From CAYUHZ01 sp964444625 (GTDB lineage Bacteria; Patescibacteriota; Patescibacteriia; Patescibacteriales; GWC2-42-12), in assembly GCA_964444625.1 (NCBI GenBank), contig CAYUHZ010000013.1, positions 1-20,506 on the forward strand: a stretch of 20,506 nucleotides of DNA, read 5' to 3'. The translations under genes and the position numbers were made by a program. This document shows positions 7,737-14,887 of this stretch, one piece after another. Numbering within the stretch: position 1 is the stretch's first letter; every line of letters begins with the position of its first letter. The notes below the pieces were generated by a model. That model did not search any database. It was not told the DNA's origin and saw only the letters and a program-made list of their open reading frames with translations.

Positions 7737-8844
7737 TTATTTTGCGTGCCTGTTTTTCTGTTTTCTTAAATATGCTTCCATAAATTCTTCCAACTTACCA
7801 TTCAGTACCGCTTGGACATCACCGGTCTCGTGATTAGTCCGATGATCCTTGGCCATTTGATAAGGCTGCAAGACATAGGAACGGATTTGCTTGCCCCATT
7901 CCGCTTTTTGCGCCTGACCGCGCATTGATAACTCCTTCCGCTCCTTCTCTTCCTCTTGCAACTGCAGTAATTTCGCTTTTAAAATCTTCAGGGCAGTTTC
8001 TTTGTTCTGGTGCTGAGAACGTTCCGTTTGGCAAGTAACTACGATGCCGGTGGGCGCGTGAACCAGCCGCACGGCTGAATCAGTGGTATTCACTCCTTGT
8101 CCGCCAGGGCCGGAAGAACGGAAAACATCAATGCGCAAATCTTCATTCCTGATTTCAATATCTTTATTTTCTGGCAATTCCGGAATAACTTCAATCAAGG
8201 CAAAGGAAGTATGGCGCATCGCCTCGGAGTCAAAAGGTGAAATCCGCACCAGCCGGTGCACGCCGTTTTCGCTTTTTAAATATCCATAAGCCCAACGCCC
8301 GCTGATGCGATAGGTCGCGCTCTTGATGCCGGCTTCATTGCCGACCGTGCGATCAACGATTTCCGACCGCCAGCCTTGGCGTTCGGCGAAACGAAGAAAC
8401 ATCCGCTCCAGCATCTCTGCCCAGTCTTGCGCGTCCACCCCGCCGGTGCCGGCGTGAATGGAGATGATCGCCGAACTGGCATCGTGCTTCCCGGAAAACA
8501 AAACCAAGAACTCCAGCTCGTTGAAAGCTTTAACCAACCGATCATATTGTTCATTGGCTTCATCGGCAAAAGACAAATCGTTTTCTTTGGCGGCAACGGC
8601 TACCAGCTGTTCCAAGTCGGCTACTTCTTTCTTGAGATCGCGAAAACGCCCGACTTCCCTTTCCAGTTCTTCTATTTTCTTGCCAGTTGCCACTGCCCGG
8701 GCTTGATCTTGCCAAAAATCCGGCTTCGCTGACTCTTGTTTTAATTCCACTATTTCTTCTTCGCGCCGATCCAAGTCAAAGTAACCTCCAGGTATCTAGG
8801 AGTTGTTCCCGCAACTCTTCTAATTGTTTGAGTAAATTTTCCAT
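7737..8844 (-). CDS. prfB: Peptide chain release factor 2 with programmed +1 frameshift
   Basis: RF2 ends translation at UGA and UAA. The first frame starts at the ATG at 8844 and runs 22 codons to an in-frame TGA (8778-8776). The site reads GGAGG TTA CTT TGA C: an internal Shine-Dalgarno-like sequence, the slippery CTT, the TGA and a following C, matching the known RF2 autoregulatory frameshift. Skipping T8778 continues as L-D-L-D-R-R-E-E-E to the stop at 7737, giving about 368 residues, close to E. coli RF2. Stop recognition SPF is at about 202-204 and the peptidyl-hydrolysis motif GGQ at about 247-249. A TTG start at 8774 would miss the N-terminus. An A/T-rich TATACT -10-like element sits just before the ATG. 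Confidence 0.95.
8774..8792 (-). promoter_or_regulatory. RF2 programmed +1 ribosomal frameshift site
   Basis: On the minus strand, the SD-like GGAGG is 3 nt upstream of CTT TGA C. Low RF2 leaves the ribosome paused at UGA, where it slips +1 on CUU/UUU. This autoregulatory logic is established for RF2; here it is read directly from the sequence. Confidence 0.93.
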
Positions 8845-8914
8845 AATAGTATAAAAATTATTTTCTGTGGTTATTTTCAATTTTTGCTCCGAGTTTGGCG
8901 ACAGTGCCATTTTC

Positions 8915-8950
8915 TTCCTCTCCCCGCGGGAGAGGGCGGAGCGAGGGTGT
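8915..8950 (+). repeat. Truncated third copy of the 126-bp hairpin repeat (right end only)
   Basis: The sequence contains the CTCTCCCC/GGGAGAG inverted repeat followed by GGCGGAGCGAGGGTG. It matches the last 35 or so bases of the repeats at 9353-9478 and 12160-12285, in the same orientation, with several substitutions and one deletion. It lies between prfB and the broken DUF559 gene. Confidence 0.7.
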
Positions 8951-8970
8951 AAAGCGTGGATATTTAAAAA

Positions 8971-9340
8971 TCATGCCTTTCTTCTCCTGCAACTTTTCAA
9001 AATATCTTCCAATACTAACGCCAAATTTTCTTTAATGCTTGTGTTCGCATATCTTTTCACTAAATAAACCTTGTTTTTCTAAAAAATTTTGGCGGATATT
9101 ATCATTTTGTATTTCCTTGTCGGTACCATGAGTGGCGCCATCAATCTCAATTACAAGCTTTGCTTCAGCGCAATAAAAATCAACCACGAAATTTCCGATA
9201 CTATACTGTCTTTTAAATTTAAATCCCCCCAGTTGCCTGTTTCTGGCTTTACTCCACAAGATACGTTCGCAAGTAATCGGCTGTTGCCTCAAAATACGCC
9301 TGATATTTTTCTGTTGTGGCAGATTGAATAATTTTTGCAT
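8971..9340 (-). pseudogene. DUF559 (Vsr-like) endonuclease, frameshifted
   Basis: The first 91 or so residues match DUF559, a PD-(D/E)XK-type small nuclease related to Vsr: ILWSKARNRQLGG, FKRQYSIGNFVVDFYC and LVIEIDGATH are all recognisable. After EKQGLFS the open frame runs into unrelated EKICEHKH and stops at 9032. Shifting by one base at about 9061 resumes the family C-terminus (VKRYANTSIKENLALVLEDI) and runs to a TGA at 8971. The intact protein would have been about 122 residues. This fits a single-base insertion in a once-intact gene rather than a short variant. The ATG at 9340 lies 12 nt beyond the repeat at 9353. Such genes often accompany mobile or defence DNA. Confidence 0.85.
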
Positions 9341-9352
9341 AAATATTTTTAC

Positions 9353-9478
9353 CTCACCCTGCCCTCTCCTGCAAAGGAGAGGGTATCAGTGCTCCCTCTC
9401 CCAGTCGGGAAAGCCTCTCCTTGTTAAGGAGAGGGGGTTAGCGTTCCCTCTCCCTCACGGGAGAGGGTGGGGTGAGGG
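9353..9478. repeat. 126-bp four-hairpin repeat, copy A
   Basis: It contains four successive inverted repeats: CCCTCTCCT/AGGAGAGGG (9362-9383), an imperfect one (9394-9410), CCTCTCCTT/AAGGAGAGG (9414-9434) and CCCTCTCCC/GGGAGAGGG (9446-9467). Its two ends also form a near-perfect 17-bp terminal inverted repeat (CTCACCC...GGGTGAG). It matches copy B at 121 of 126 positions with no indels, in direct orientation. It begins 4 nt after the stop of the restriction-modification gene. It encodes no protein and resembles a REP/MITE-like non-autonomous element. Confidence 0.9.
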
Positions 9479-9481
9479 CGG

Positions 9482-12121
9482 TTACTTTCCCTCCACCACC
9501 TTAATCTCCTCCTCGGTCAAGCCATACAGTTTATAAACCTCCTCGTCTATTTTTCTGTCCGTCTTGGCGATTTCGTCTTGGAGTTTATGCCATTGGTCGG
9601 AATTTTCAATACTATTTTTTAACTTACCGTATAAATCGCTCTGCAACTTAGTCATTTTTATTATTTCCGAGCTACTATTTTTAGGGATAGGCATTCTACC
9701 AGTCGTGGGGTTATCAAATTGCATTGTCCTAATCGCTTTACCAAAAATAAATCTATAAGCGAACCAGTTTACTATCTTAGAATTTAATAAAATACAAATA
9801 AACAAAGGGGAGTAATTTTTCTCTTTAATAGTAATCTGATTTATAGTATCAACGATTATTTGCCTTTCATCTCCTGGTAATGTTGCAGTGATTTTAATAT
9901 GATCAGTGGGTTTCTCAATATGTGCAACAATTCTTTGCGCTAAAATAGAGTCTGGTTTTATATAAGCTTTTTCGTCATTAATTAAATTTTTGGCAATTTT
10001 GCCTTTAATACCTCTTATACCCCTCCTGCTTATTTGCGCTCCGCCGAGCACCTCTATCTCGCCATTTTCTCCAACTTCTTTTTGAAGCATCGCTCCTCTT
10101 TGGTTTGTGGCAATGCTATTCAACATGATTGAATTTTTTATCATTTTTTCTGCGATAGCAATCTCTTCATCTGCGACGCCATTTAAAAAAAATCCAAATT
10201 GTTTAGCGGTAATTTTATTAATCTCGCCGACTATTTTAATTTGATTTTCATCAATAACTCCGGACTTGTAATTCATTTGGGCAACTTCTTTCTGCGCGAT
10301 AGCAACAATTTGCTCCAACTTTACTTCCTTCCAAACCTTACTGCAATCAATTATGGTTCGCACATTATCCCAAACAAAATTTCTTATTTTTGCGTAATTT
10401 GAGGCGAAGCAAAACGCTTTCGGAATTATAAAGCCGAAATAACCGCCGTTTTTTAAAGATTGCATGGCTTTCTTTATAAACAAAATTGCCGTATCCGTTG
10501 ACCCGATATTAAAAATGTCGTTAAAATAAACTTGCTCTTCTTTTGAAATTTCCGCGCCATACGGCGGATTGCCGATTATGCAATCAAATCCTGGATTCCC
10601 GCCTTCGCGGGAATGACGAGAAGAAAACACTTCGGGAAACTCCTCCTCCCAATTAAACGGCTGTTTATCGCGATAATTCTTGCCAAAATACTTGGCAAGC
10701 TCTTCGTCCGTGCCGGAGATTAGGCTGTTGCCGTTCTTGATATTACTGCCGAGATTGGGCAGCTTGGTCTGGCTGTCAAAAGTGTTGAGAAGCAGATTGA
10801 GGCGCGCCAACTCCACGGCTTGGCTGTCCAGATCAACGCCGTAGATATTATTCTGCAAAATCTGGATCTTCAGATAGCCGTCCGGCTTAGCGCCGAATTC
10901 TTCGTATTTTTTGATCAAAAAATTCATCGCCGCCACGAGAAACGAACCGGAGCCGCAGGCCGGGTCCAAAATTTTCACTTTTTGCAGATCATTGATGCTC
11001 TTGCATCTTTCTAATACCGGGCCGAGGGCATTGGCCACGATATAATCCACGATAAATTTCGGCGTATAGTAAATGCCCTGCTCTTTGCGCTTCTTTAAAT
11101 TTTTGCCCTCGGCGGACTCCTGTTTGGATTTTTTCAGCTGATGGCCGAGATAGCTTTCATAAACATTGCCCAAGACATCGGCGGGAATAATGGAAAAGTC
11201 ATATTCAAAATAATTCTTTTTGCCGTAAAGGATATCAATCGCCTTTTCCGTGGCGCCGCCAAACTCCTCCCAGTTTTCAAAAGGATGTTCGTCAAACATA
11301 TTGGAATTATATATCTTATCCAATTCCCTGAATTTTTTTATCATAGCCTGATAAGGGCTTACCTGCCCTGTCTTGCCGCTTCCTCTATACTCATGAATTA
11401 ACGGGATTAATGTCGGCGGTTCAATTTTCCTGTCCTCGGCCGAGCGGATGAAAATCAAACGGTTAAGCAGTTTTTGCACGCCTTCGTCTATCAGTTGCGG
11501 ATCAACCTTTTCATTCCATTGAGCAAAAGCTTCGGTCAAAATTTCCCGGCATTCATTTAAATCCTTAGCCAAAGTTTCGGTAACCGATACTTTTTGCAGT
11601 TTCTTGCCGACTTTCTCCGCTTCCTTGTCCAGAAGATCGTTGCCAAATGATTCTTTAGACAAGCGCCACAACTCGTCAAAACGGGTTAGATATTCTTCAA
11701 AATCAAAAGACAGGTATTTTTTGCCGGCCAAAGTTTTCTCCGGCGATAAGGCGTTAAAAATTATCAGACTTTCAAAGTCAGTAAGCACCGCCCAGGTTAC
11801 GCCCTTGTTCCAAGAGTAACGGATGGCCTGTTTGGCGAATTCTTCGCGATGCAGATCAGCCGACAATTTTTTCGCTTCCAAATAAAATTTTATCCGGCCG
11901 TTGAGGTAAAACCCGTAATCCACGCGGTCGCCGGAAATCTGCTCTTCGGCCGTAACTTCGTTTTTGTCAAAAACATTCCAACCCAAGGCTTCAAACAAGG
12001 GCTGGATAAAACCGAGCTTAGTCTCTTCTTCGCTATAGCGCGTTATTTTTCCAGCGGCTTTTTCCGCCTGGTATTTATGTATTAGTTCTTTTATTTTTTG
12101 TTTGGCTTCTTGCTGATTCAT
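9482..12121 (-). CDS. Single-chain type IIG-like restriction-modification enzyme (N6-adenine methyltransferase plus nuclease)
   Basis: The 879-residue protein appears to combine cleavage and methylation in one chain. The N-terminus resembles HsdR_N/PD-(D/E)XK nucleases: RVDYG (Asp68) followed by YLEAKK (Glu82, Lys84). The middle is a gamma-class amino-methyltransferase with SAM motif I DPACGSGSF (386-394), GVDLDSQAVELARLN and catalytic motif IV NPPY (518-521), as in Eco57I/TaqI enzymes. The C-terminal third resembles a TaqI-like target-recognition region (GAQISRRGIRG...FDNPTTGRMPIP). An in-frame palindromic repeat adds RHSREGGNP (502-510) just before GFDCIIGNPPYG. The gene lies between two direct repeats and has no partner hsdS/hsdR. 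The target sequence cannot be predicted. Confidence 0.9.
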   Translation of the reverse strand: MNQQEAKQKIKELIHKYQAEKAAGKITRYSEEETKLGFIQPLFEALGWNVFDKNEVTAEEQISGDRVDYGFYLNGRIKFYLEAKKLSADLHREEFAKQAIRYSWNKGVTWAVLTDFESLIIFNALSPEKTLAGKKYLSFDFEEYLTRFDELWRLSKESFGNDLLDKEAEKVGKKLQKVSVTETLAKDLNECREILTEAFAQWNEKVDPQLIDEGVQKLLNRLIFIRSAEDRKIEPPTLIPLIHEYRGSGKTGQVSPYQAMIKKFRELDKIYNSNMFDEHPFENWEEFGGATEKAIDILYGKKNYFEYDFSIIPADVLGNVYESYLGHQLKKSKQESAEGKNLKKRKEQGIYYTPKFIVDYIVANALGPVLERCKSINDLQKVKILDPACGSGSFLVAAMNFLIKKYEEFGAKPDGYLKIQILQNNIYGVDLDSQAVELARLNLLLNTFDSQTKLPNLGSNIKNGNSLISGTDEELAKYFGKNYRDKQPFNWEEEFPEVFSSRHSREGGNPGFDCIIGNPPYGAEISKEEQVYFNDIFNIGSTDTAILFIKKAMQSLKNGGYFGFIIPKAFCFASNYAKIRNFVWDNVRTIIDCSKVWKEVKLEQIVAIAQKEVAQMNYKSGVIDENQIKIVGEINKITAKQFGFFLNGVADEEIAIAEKMIKNSIMLNSIATNQRGAMLQKEVGENGEIEVLGGAQISRRGIRGIKGKIAKNLINDEKAYIKPDSILAQRIVAHIEKPTDHIKITATLPGDERQIIVDTINQITIKEKNYSPLFICILLNSKIVNWFAYRFIFGKAIRTMQFDNPTTGRMPIPKNSSSEIIKMTKLQSDLYGKLKNSIENSDQWHKLQDEIAKTDRKIDEEVYKLYGLTEEEIKVVEGK
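10593..10620. repeat. Short palindromic repeat inserted in frame in the methyltransferase gene
   Basis: The core is ATTCCCGCcttcGCGGGAAT, an 8-bp perfect palindrome with a 4-nt loop, flanked by GG and GACGAG. It is translated as S-R-H-S-R-E-G-G-N-P, a peptide I recognise from widespread bacterial intergenic repeats that have landed in ORFs. It sits between EEFPEVF and GFDCIIGNPPY, where related methyltransferases have only a short linker. Confidence 0.85.
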
Positions 12122-12129
12122 ATATCTAT

Positions 12130-12158
12130 ATTTTACTTTAAATTAACCTAAAAATCAA
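12130..12158 (-). promoter_or_regulatory. Putative promoter of the restriction-modification gene
   Basis: On the minus strand, TTGATT (12158-12153) and TAAAAT (12135-12130) are 17 nt apart. The predicted start is only 1-3 nt before the ATG at 12121, implying a nearly leaderless mRNA; no Shine-Dalgarno sequence is present. The -35 begins 2 nt inside copy B of the repeat. Confidence 0.5.
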
Positions 12159-12159
12159 T

Positions 12160-12285
12160 CTCACCCTGCCCTCTCCTGCAAAGGAGAGTGGATCAGTGCT
12201 CCCTCTCCCAGTCGGGAGAGCCTCTCCTTGTTAAGGAGAGGGGGTTAGCGTTCCCTCTCCCTCACGGGAGAGGGTTGGGCGAGGG
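12160..12285. repeat. 126-bp four-hairpin repeat, copy B
   Basis: Direct copy of the element at 9353-9478 (5 mismatches, no indels), starting 38 nt upstream of the restriction-modification ATG. The two copies bracket that gene exactly. No target-site duplication was obvious on either side. Confidence 0.9.
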
Positions 12286-12295
12286 TGGATATAAC

Positions 12296-12327
12296 AAAAA
12301 AACCGCTTTTTCCAAAGACGGCTTTTT
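12296..12327 (-). terminator. Intrinsic terminator after the HtrA protease gene
   Basis: On the minus strand, AAAAAGCCG and CGGTTTTTTT pair over 9 bp (one G-U) around a 13-nt loop, ending in a seven-T run (12302-12296). It lies 33 nt past the stop codon at 12361 and just before the repeat at 12285. Confidence 0.8.
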
Positions 12328-12360
12328 GTATTTCATGTTGCGTGTTATGAGTTTTAAGAT

Positions 12361-13644
12361 TTATTTCATCTGTTCCAATTTTATTTTAATCTCTTTATTC
12401 TCTCCCCGATGGACTATTTTCAAGGTGGCTTCGTCGCCGACTTTTAAACGGCTGATCATATTGGCCAAAGGATTATCTGTGGTGATTTTTTTGCCGTTTA
12501 ACTCCAGGATGATATCGTTTTCCACCAAACCGGCTTTATCAGCCGGGCTGCCGGGGATTACCGCCAAGTCGGTGCGATTTTCTCCGCGCACGATCAGGGC
12601 GCCGTAATCAACCGACAATTTGTTAGCTTTCGCTATCTCCGGGTTGATCAAGGTATAGCGCACGCCCAGCCAAGGTCGGATGATCTTGCCGCCTTTCTTC
12701 ACGCCTTCAATGGTATTTTTCACTTCATTGATCGGAATGGCAAAGCCGATATTCTGGGCGTTCTGGGCAATGGCGGTGTTGATGCCGATTACCTGCCCAG
12801 CGATATTCAGCAGCGGACCGCCGGAATTGCCGATATTGATGGAGGCGTCGGTTTGAATCACGCCTACCAGCTGTTCCAAGCCGAAACCAGTGCCGCCGGC
12901 AGTAATGGATCGCGACAAACCGGAGATAACGCCGGTGGAAACGGTATTTCTGAATTCGCCCAAAGCGTTGCCGATGGCGATAACGGTCTGTCCCACTTTC
13001 AAAACTGAGCTGTCGCCTAACTGGGCCGTTGGCAGGTTTTTGGCTTCAATTTTTAAAATCGCCAAATCAGTCAGCGGATCTTTGGCTAGCACCTTGGCAG
13101 GCATTTTCCGCTCATCATTTAACAACACAGTATATTCAGCCTGTTCGTCCGCGACTACATGTTTGTTGGTAATCACATAACCGTCGCTACTGACGATAAA
13201 ACCGGAACCTCCGCCAACTTCTTGTTTTTCCGTGCCGTTCTGGCGGTAACGCGGCGCCCTGCCGCCGAACATATCGCCGAATTCATCGCCGAAAAACTGG
13301 CGGAAAAAATCCGAACCAAAAGGCTGGAAATAGAATTGTTCAATCTTCGGCAAATCCTTGGTGACAATAATGCTGACTACGGCCGGCGATACTTTTTCCA
13401 CCACCGACACGACCGCCGACTCCTCTTCTATTTTTACTACTTTTTGCTCGTCCAAAATATTGCCAATTGATTGATTGTTTTTTTTAAAAATATTGCTCTT
13501 CGCCCAATCCGTAAGCGAATTGTCCGTACCGGCAAACGAACCGGCATAAAATCCCATGATCGAACCAAACAAAGAACTGACCAAAATCGCCACCACCAAG
13601 ATGGCAAGAAATTGATTTTTGCTGTTATGCGTCATATTTTTCAT
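12361..13644 (-). CDS. Membrane-anchored HtrA/DegP-type serine protease with PDZ domain
   Basis: The protein (427 residues from the chosen start) is a trypsin-like HtrA protease for quality control outside the cytoplasmic membrane. An N-terminal anchor (about 11-35) is followed by a linker and the protease domain. The catalytic triad is TNKHVV (His162), DPLTDLAI (Asp193) and GNSGGP (Ser274). One PDZ domain occupies about 340-425 (GSPADKAGLVENDIILELNG). I chose the ATG at 13644 (MKNMTHNSK) or the ATG at 13635. The longer form from 13716 would begin inside a large inverted repeat, lie upstream of the promoter at 13666 and add an unconserved leader. A terminator follows at 12296-12327, so this is a single-gene unit. 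Confidence 0.93.
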   Translation of the reverse strand: MKNMTHNSKNQFLAILVVAILVSSLFGSIMGFYAGSFAGTDNSLTDWAKSNIFKKNNQSIGNILDEQKVVKIEEESAVVSVVEKVSPAVVSIIVTKDLPKIEQFYFQPFGSDFFRQFFGDEFGDMFGGRAPRYRQNGTEKQEVGGGSGFIVSSDGYVITNKHVVADEQAEYTVLLNDERKMPAKVLAKDPLTDLAILKIEAKNLPTAQLGDSSVLKVGQTVIAIGNALGEFRNTVSTGVISGLSRSITAGGTGFGLEQLVGVIQTDASINIGNSGGPLLNIAGQVIGINTAIAQNAQNIGFAIPINEVKNTIEGVKKGGKIIRPWLGVRYTLINPEIAKANKLSVDYGALIVRGENRTDLAVIPGSPADKAGLVENDIILELNGKKITTDNPLANMISRLKVGDEATLKIVHRGENKEIKIKLEQMK

Positions 13645-13665
13645 TTTAATAATTACAATCAATAT

Positions 13666-13692
13666 TTTATAACAAATTTGCGCAATTTTCAA
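13666..13692 (-). promoter_or_regulatory. Extended -10 promoter of the HtrA gene
   Basis: On the minus strand, TGTTATAAA (13674-13666) is preceded 15 nt upstream by TTGAAA (13692-13687). The spacing is short, but the extended -10 compensates. A start near 13659 lies about 15 nt before the ATG at 13644. Confidence 0.5.
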
Positions 13693-13702
13693 ATACGATT
13701 TA

Positions 13703-13752
13703 TTAAAGGAGGTCAATCTTTGCCCTTACGGCAAAAGCTTAACCCCCTTTAA
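13703..13752. repeat. Large imperfect inverted repeat between the GIY-YIG and HtrA genes
   Basis: The arms 13703-13724 and 13730-13752 pair as TTAAAGG-GGT-AA-TTTGCC around a 5-nt loop (CTTAC), with two mismatches and a small bulge. It lies between the GIY-YIG stop and the HtrA promoter. No clear T-run follows on either strand, so it may be a weak bidirectional terminator or an operator-like site. Confidence 0.6.
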
Positions 13753-13797
13753 TTACAAAAACCGCTTTCTATCAATAGATACGCGATTTACATTATT

Positions 13798-14061
13798 TTA
13801 TTTCAAACAAACCCGGCCGCTGCCGTTGATTAATTCAAATTTCTTGCCACGGGTCATGGCCTTCACGGATATTTCCGCTTTGGTTGCGCGAGAACGATCG
13901 CGAAAAGCCTGGCTGAAAACCAGCTTGACCGGACGCCTGATTCTGGTATATCTGGCTCCTGTTTTAGACTGGTTATGCTCCTTGATTCTTCTTGATAAAT
14001 TCTTAGTACTGCCGGTATAGAAGGTGCCATCCGAACATTGCGCGATATAGAGATAAAACAT
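13798..14061 (-). CDS. Small GIY-YIG nuclease-domain protein (YhbQ/UPF0213-like)
   Basis: This 87-residue protein is a single GIY-YIG domain. It opens with FYLYIAQCSDGTFYTGSTKN, where LYI and YTG are the family's two signature strands. The conserved basic stretch RRIKEHN and the ARYTRIRRPVKLVF segment follow, with TKAEISVK carrying the conserved glutamate. Members of this stand-alone class are small nucleases, possibly in repair. I chose the ATG at 14061 rather than the upstream TTG at 14076, because the domain starts at once. A 9-bp hairpin with one mismatch (14075-14102) lies just upstream. The gene follows an alkyltransferase-like gene at 60 nt. Confidence 0.9.
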   Translation of the reverse strand: MFYLYIAQCSDGTFYTGSTKNLSRRIKEHNQSKTGARYTRIRRPVKLVFSQAFRDRSRATKAEISVKAMTRGKKFELINGSGRVCLK

Positions 14062-14121
14062 GATAGAAGATAGCAATCCGATTCTAAATCAGGAATTGGA
14101 TTTCTGCTAAACTTAGGTTTT

Positions 14122-14445
14122 TTAAAACTGAAAAAGAAACCGGCTCAAATCAATCTTTTGGTTGATTATTTTAACGCCCTCGTTTTTTAATAATTTGATT
14201 TTGACTTTTTGACCGCCGGCAAAACCTCCCACGCCGCCATCACTCCTGACAACGCGATGGCAGGGCGCCTGGGGCGCAAACGGATTTTTGTTCAAAGCAT
14301 TGCCGACGGCGCGCGCCGCGTCCGGGCAGCCGATTGAAACCGCCAGTTGGCCGTAAGTAGCCACCTTACCGGCGGGGATCAGTTTATTCGCACGCCAAAC
14401 TAAAGAAGAAAAACTTGCCACAGCGCGCTGCCTCCCTTGTTTCAT
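14122..14445 (-). CDS. Methylated-DNA-protein cysteine methyltransferase domain protein
   Basis: The 107-residue protein is the C-terminal, DNA-binding and active-site half of O6-alkylguanine-DNA alkyltransferases. It has IPAGKVATYGQLA (24-36), the nucleotide-flipping-arginine helix ARAVGNALNKNP (44-55), the acceptor-cysteine motif PCHRVV (Cys62) and GGVGGFAGG. The N-terminal domain of Ada/Ogt is absent. Because Cys62 is present rather than the tryptophan of alkyltransferase-like (ATL) proteins, direct suicidal repair is possible; an ATL-like signalling role is the alternative. The gene begins 27 nt after the membrane-protein stop and has no Shine-Dalgarno sequence. Confidence 0.9.
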   Translation of the reverse strand: MKQGRQRAVASFSSLVWRANKLIPAGKVATYGQLAVSIGCPDAARAVGNALNKNPFAPQAPCHRVVRSDGGVGGFAGGQKVKIKLLKNEGVKIINQKIDLSRFLFQF

Positions 14446-14472
14446 GGTAGAAAATTATTTTTCTCTAACGAT

Positions 14473-14871
14473 CTATTTCAACTGCAAATTCTTGATCTGC
14501 TCCAGCAAACTGCCGACACCAACATTATTTAAATTACCAAGATTATCGGTGTCTGAGCCGGATTTAAGCAAGTTGTTTGCCGGATTGACCGATCCTCCGT
14601 CCAGCAATTTAGTATACTGGTTGAACATATTTTTTATCAACGGCGGCAAGAAAATTATGGAAAGAATAATCGGTCCGACAATGATGATAAAATAAAAAAT
14701 ACTAACCAATCGCTGTATGACCATATAATTCTTGATCTTCTTGGTAGCGGCCAGAATTTCTTCCGATAATTCCAAATTTTTTTTCAACAACTCCTTCATT
14801 TCCAACTCGCTTGCTCCTCCACCTGCGTTCGGCGACGATAGATCTTGATTTGTTTGATTATTTTCCGACAT
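14473..14871 (-). CDS. Small membrane protein of unknown function
   Basis: The protein has 132 residues from the ATG at 14871; an ORF start at 14907 would overlap the preceding gene. It is not recognised. A polar Asn/Gly/Ser-rich N-terminus (1-25) leads into a Glu/Lys-rich amphipathic helix (about 25-50). Next is one long or hairpin hydrophobic segment (about 55-80, VSIFYFIIIVGPIILSIIFL) and a Gly/Asn-rich tail. No catalytic motif is visible. The gene begins 16 nt after the pyrimidine-dimer glycosylase stop and is probably co-transcribed with it. Confidence 0.7.
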   Translation of the reverse strand: MSENNQTNQDLSSPNAGGGASELEMKELLKKNLELSEEILAATKKIKNYMVIQRLVSIFYFIIIVGPIILSIIFLPPLIKNMFNQYTKLLDGGSVNPANNLLKSGSDTDNLGNLNNVGVGSLLEQIKNLQLK

Positions 14872-14887
14872 ATGAATATTGTTAAAA

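Noticed and set aside
8774..8774. TTG at 8774 as the prfB start
   Set aside because: The ATG at 8844 plus the CTT-TGA-C frameshift gives the full RF2 N-terminus; the TTG is an internal leucine codon.
9353..9478. Repeated hairpins as a CRISPR array
   Set aside because: The units are back-to-back palindromes without uniform unique spacers, and there are no cas genes.
9324..9536. Plus-strand ORF across repeat A (peptide like SPCPLLQRRG...LPHGRGWGEGG)
   Set aside because: It is a translation of the hairpin repeat itself and runs antisense into the restriction-modification gene. The same peptide appears from copy B at 12188, as expected of repeat DNA.
12188..12607. 139-residue plus-strand ORF starting in repeat B
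   Set aside because: Repeat-derived N-terminus followed by antisense of the HtrA gene; no family resemblance and no ribosome-binding site.
13703..13720. CCTCCTTT on the minus strand as a 16S rRNA 3' end fragment
   Set aside because: Only the anti-Shine-Dalgarno octamer matches; the flanking 16S sequence is absent. It is one arm of an inverted repeat.
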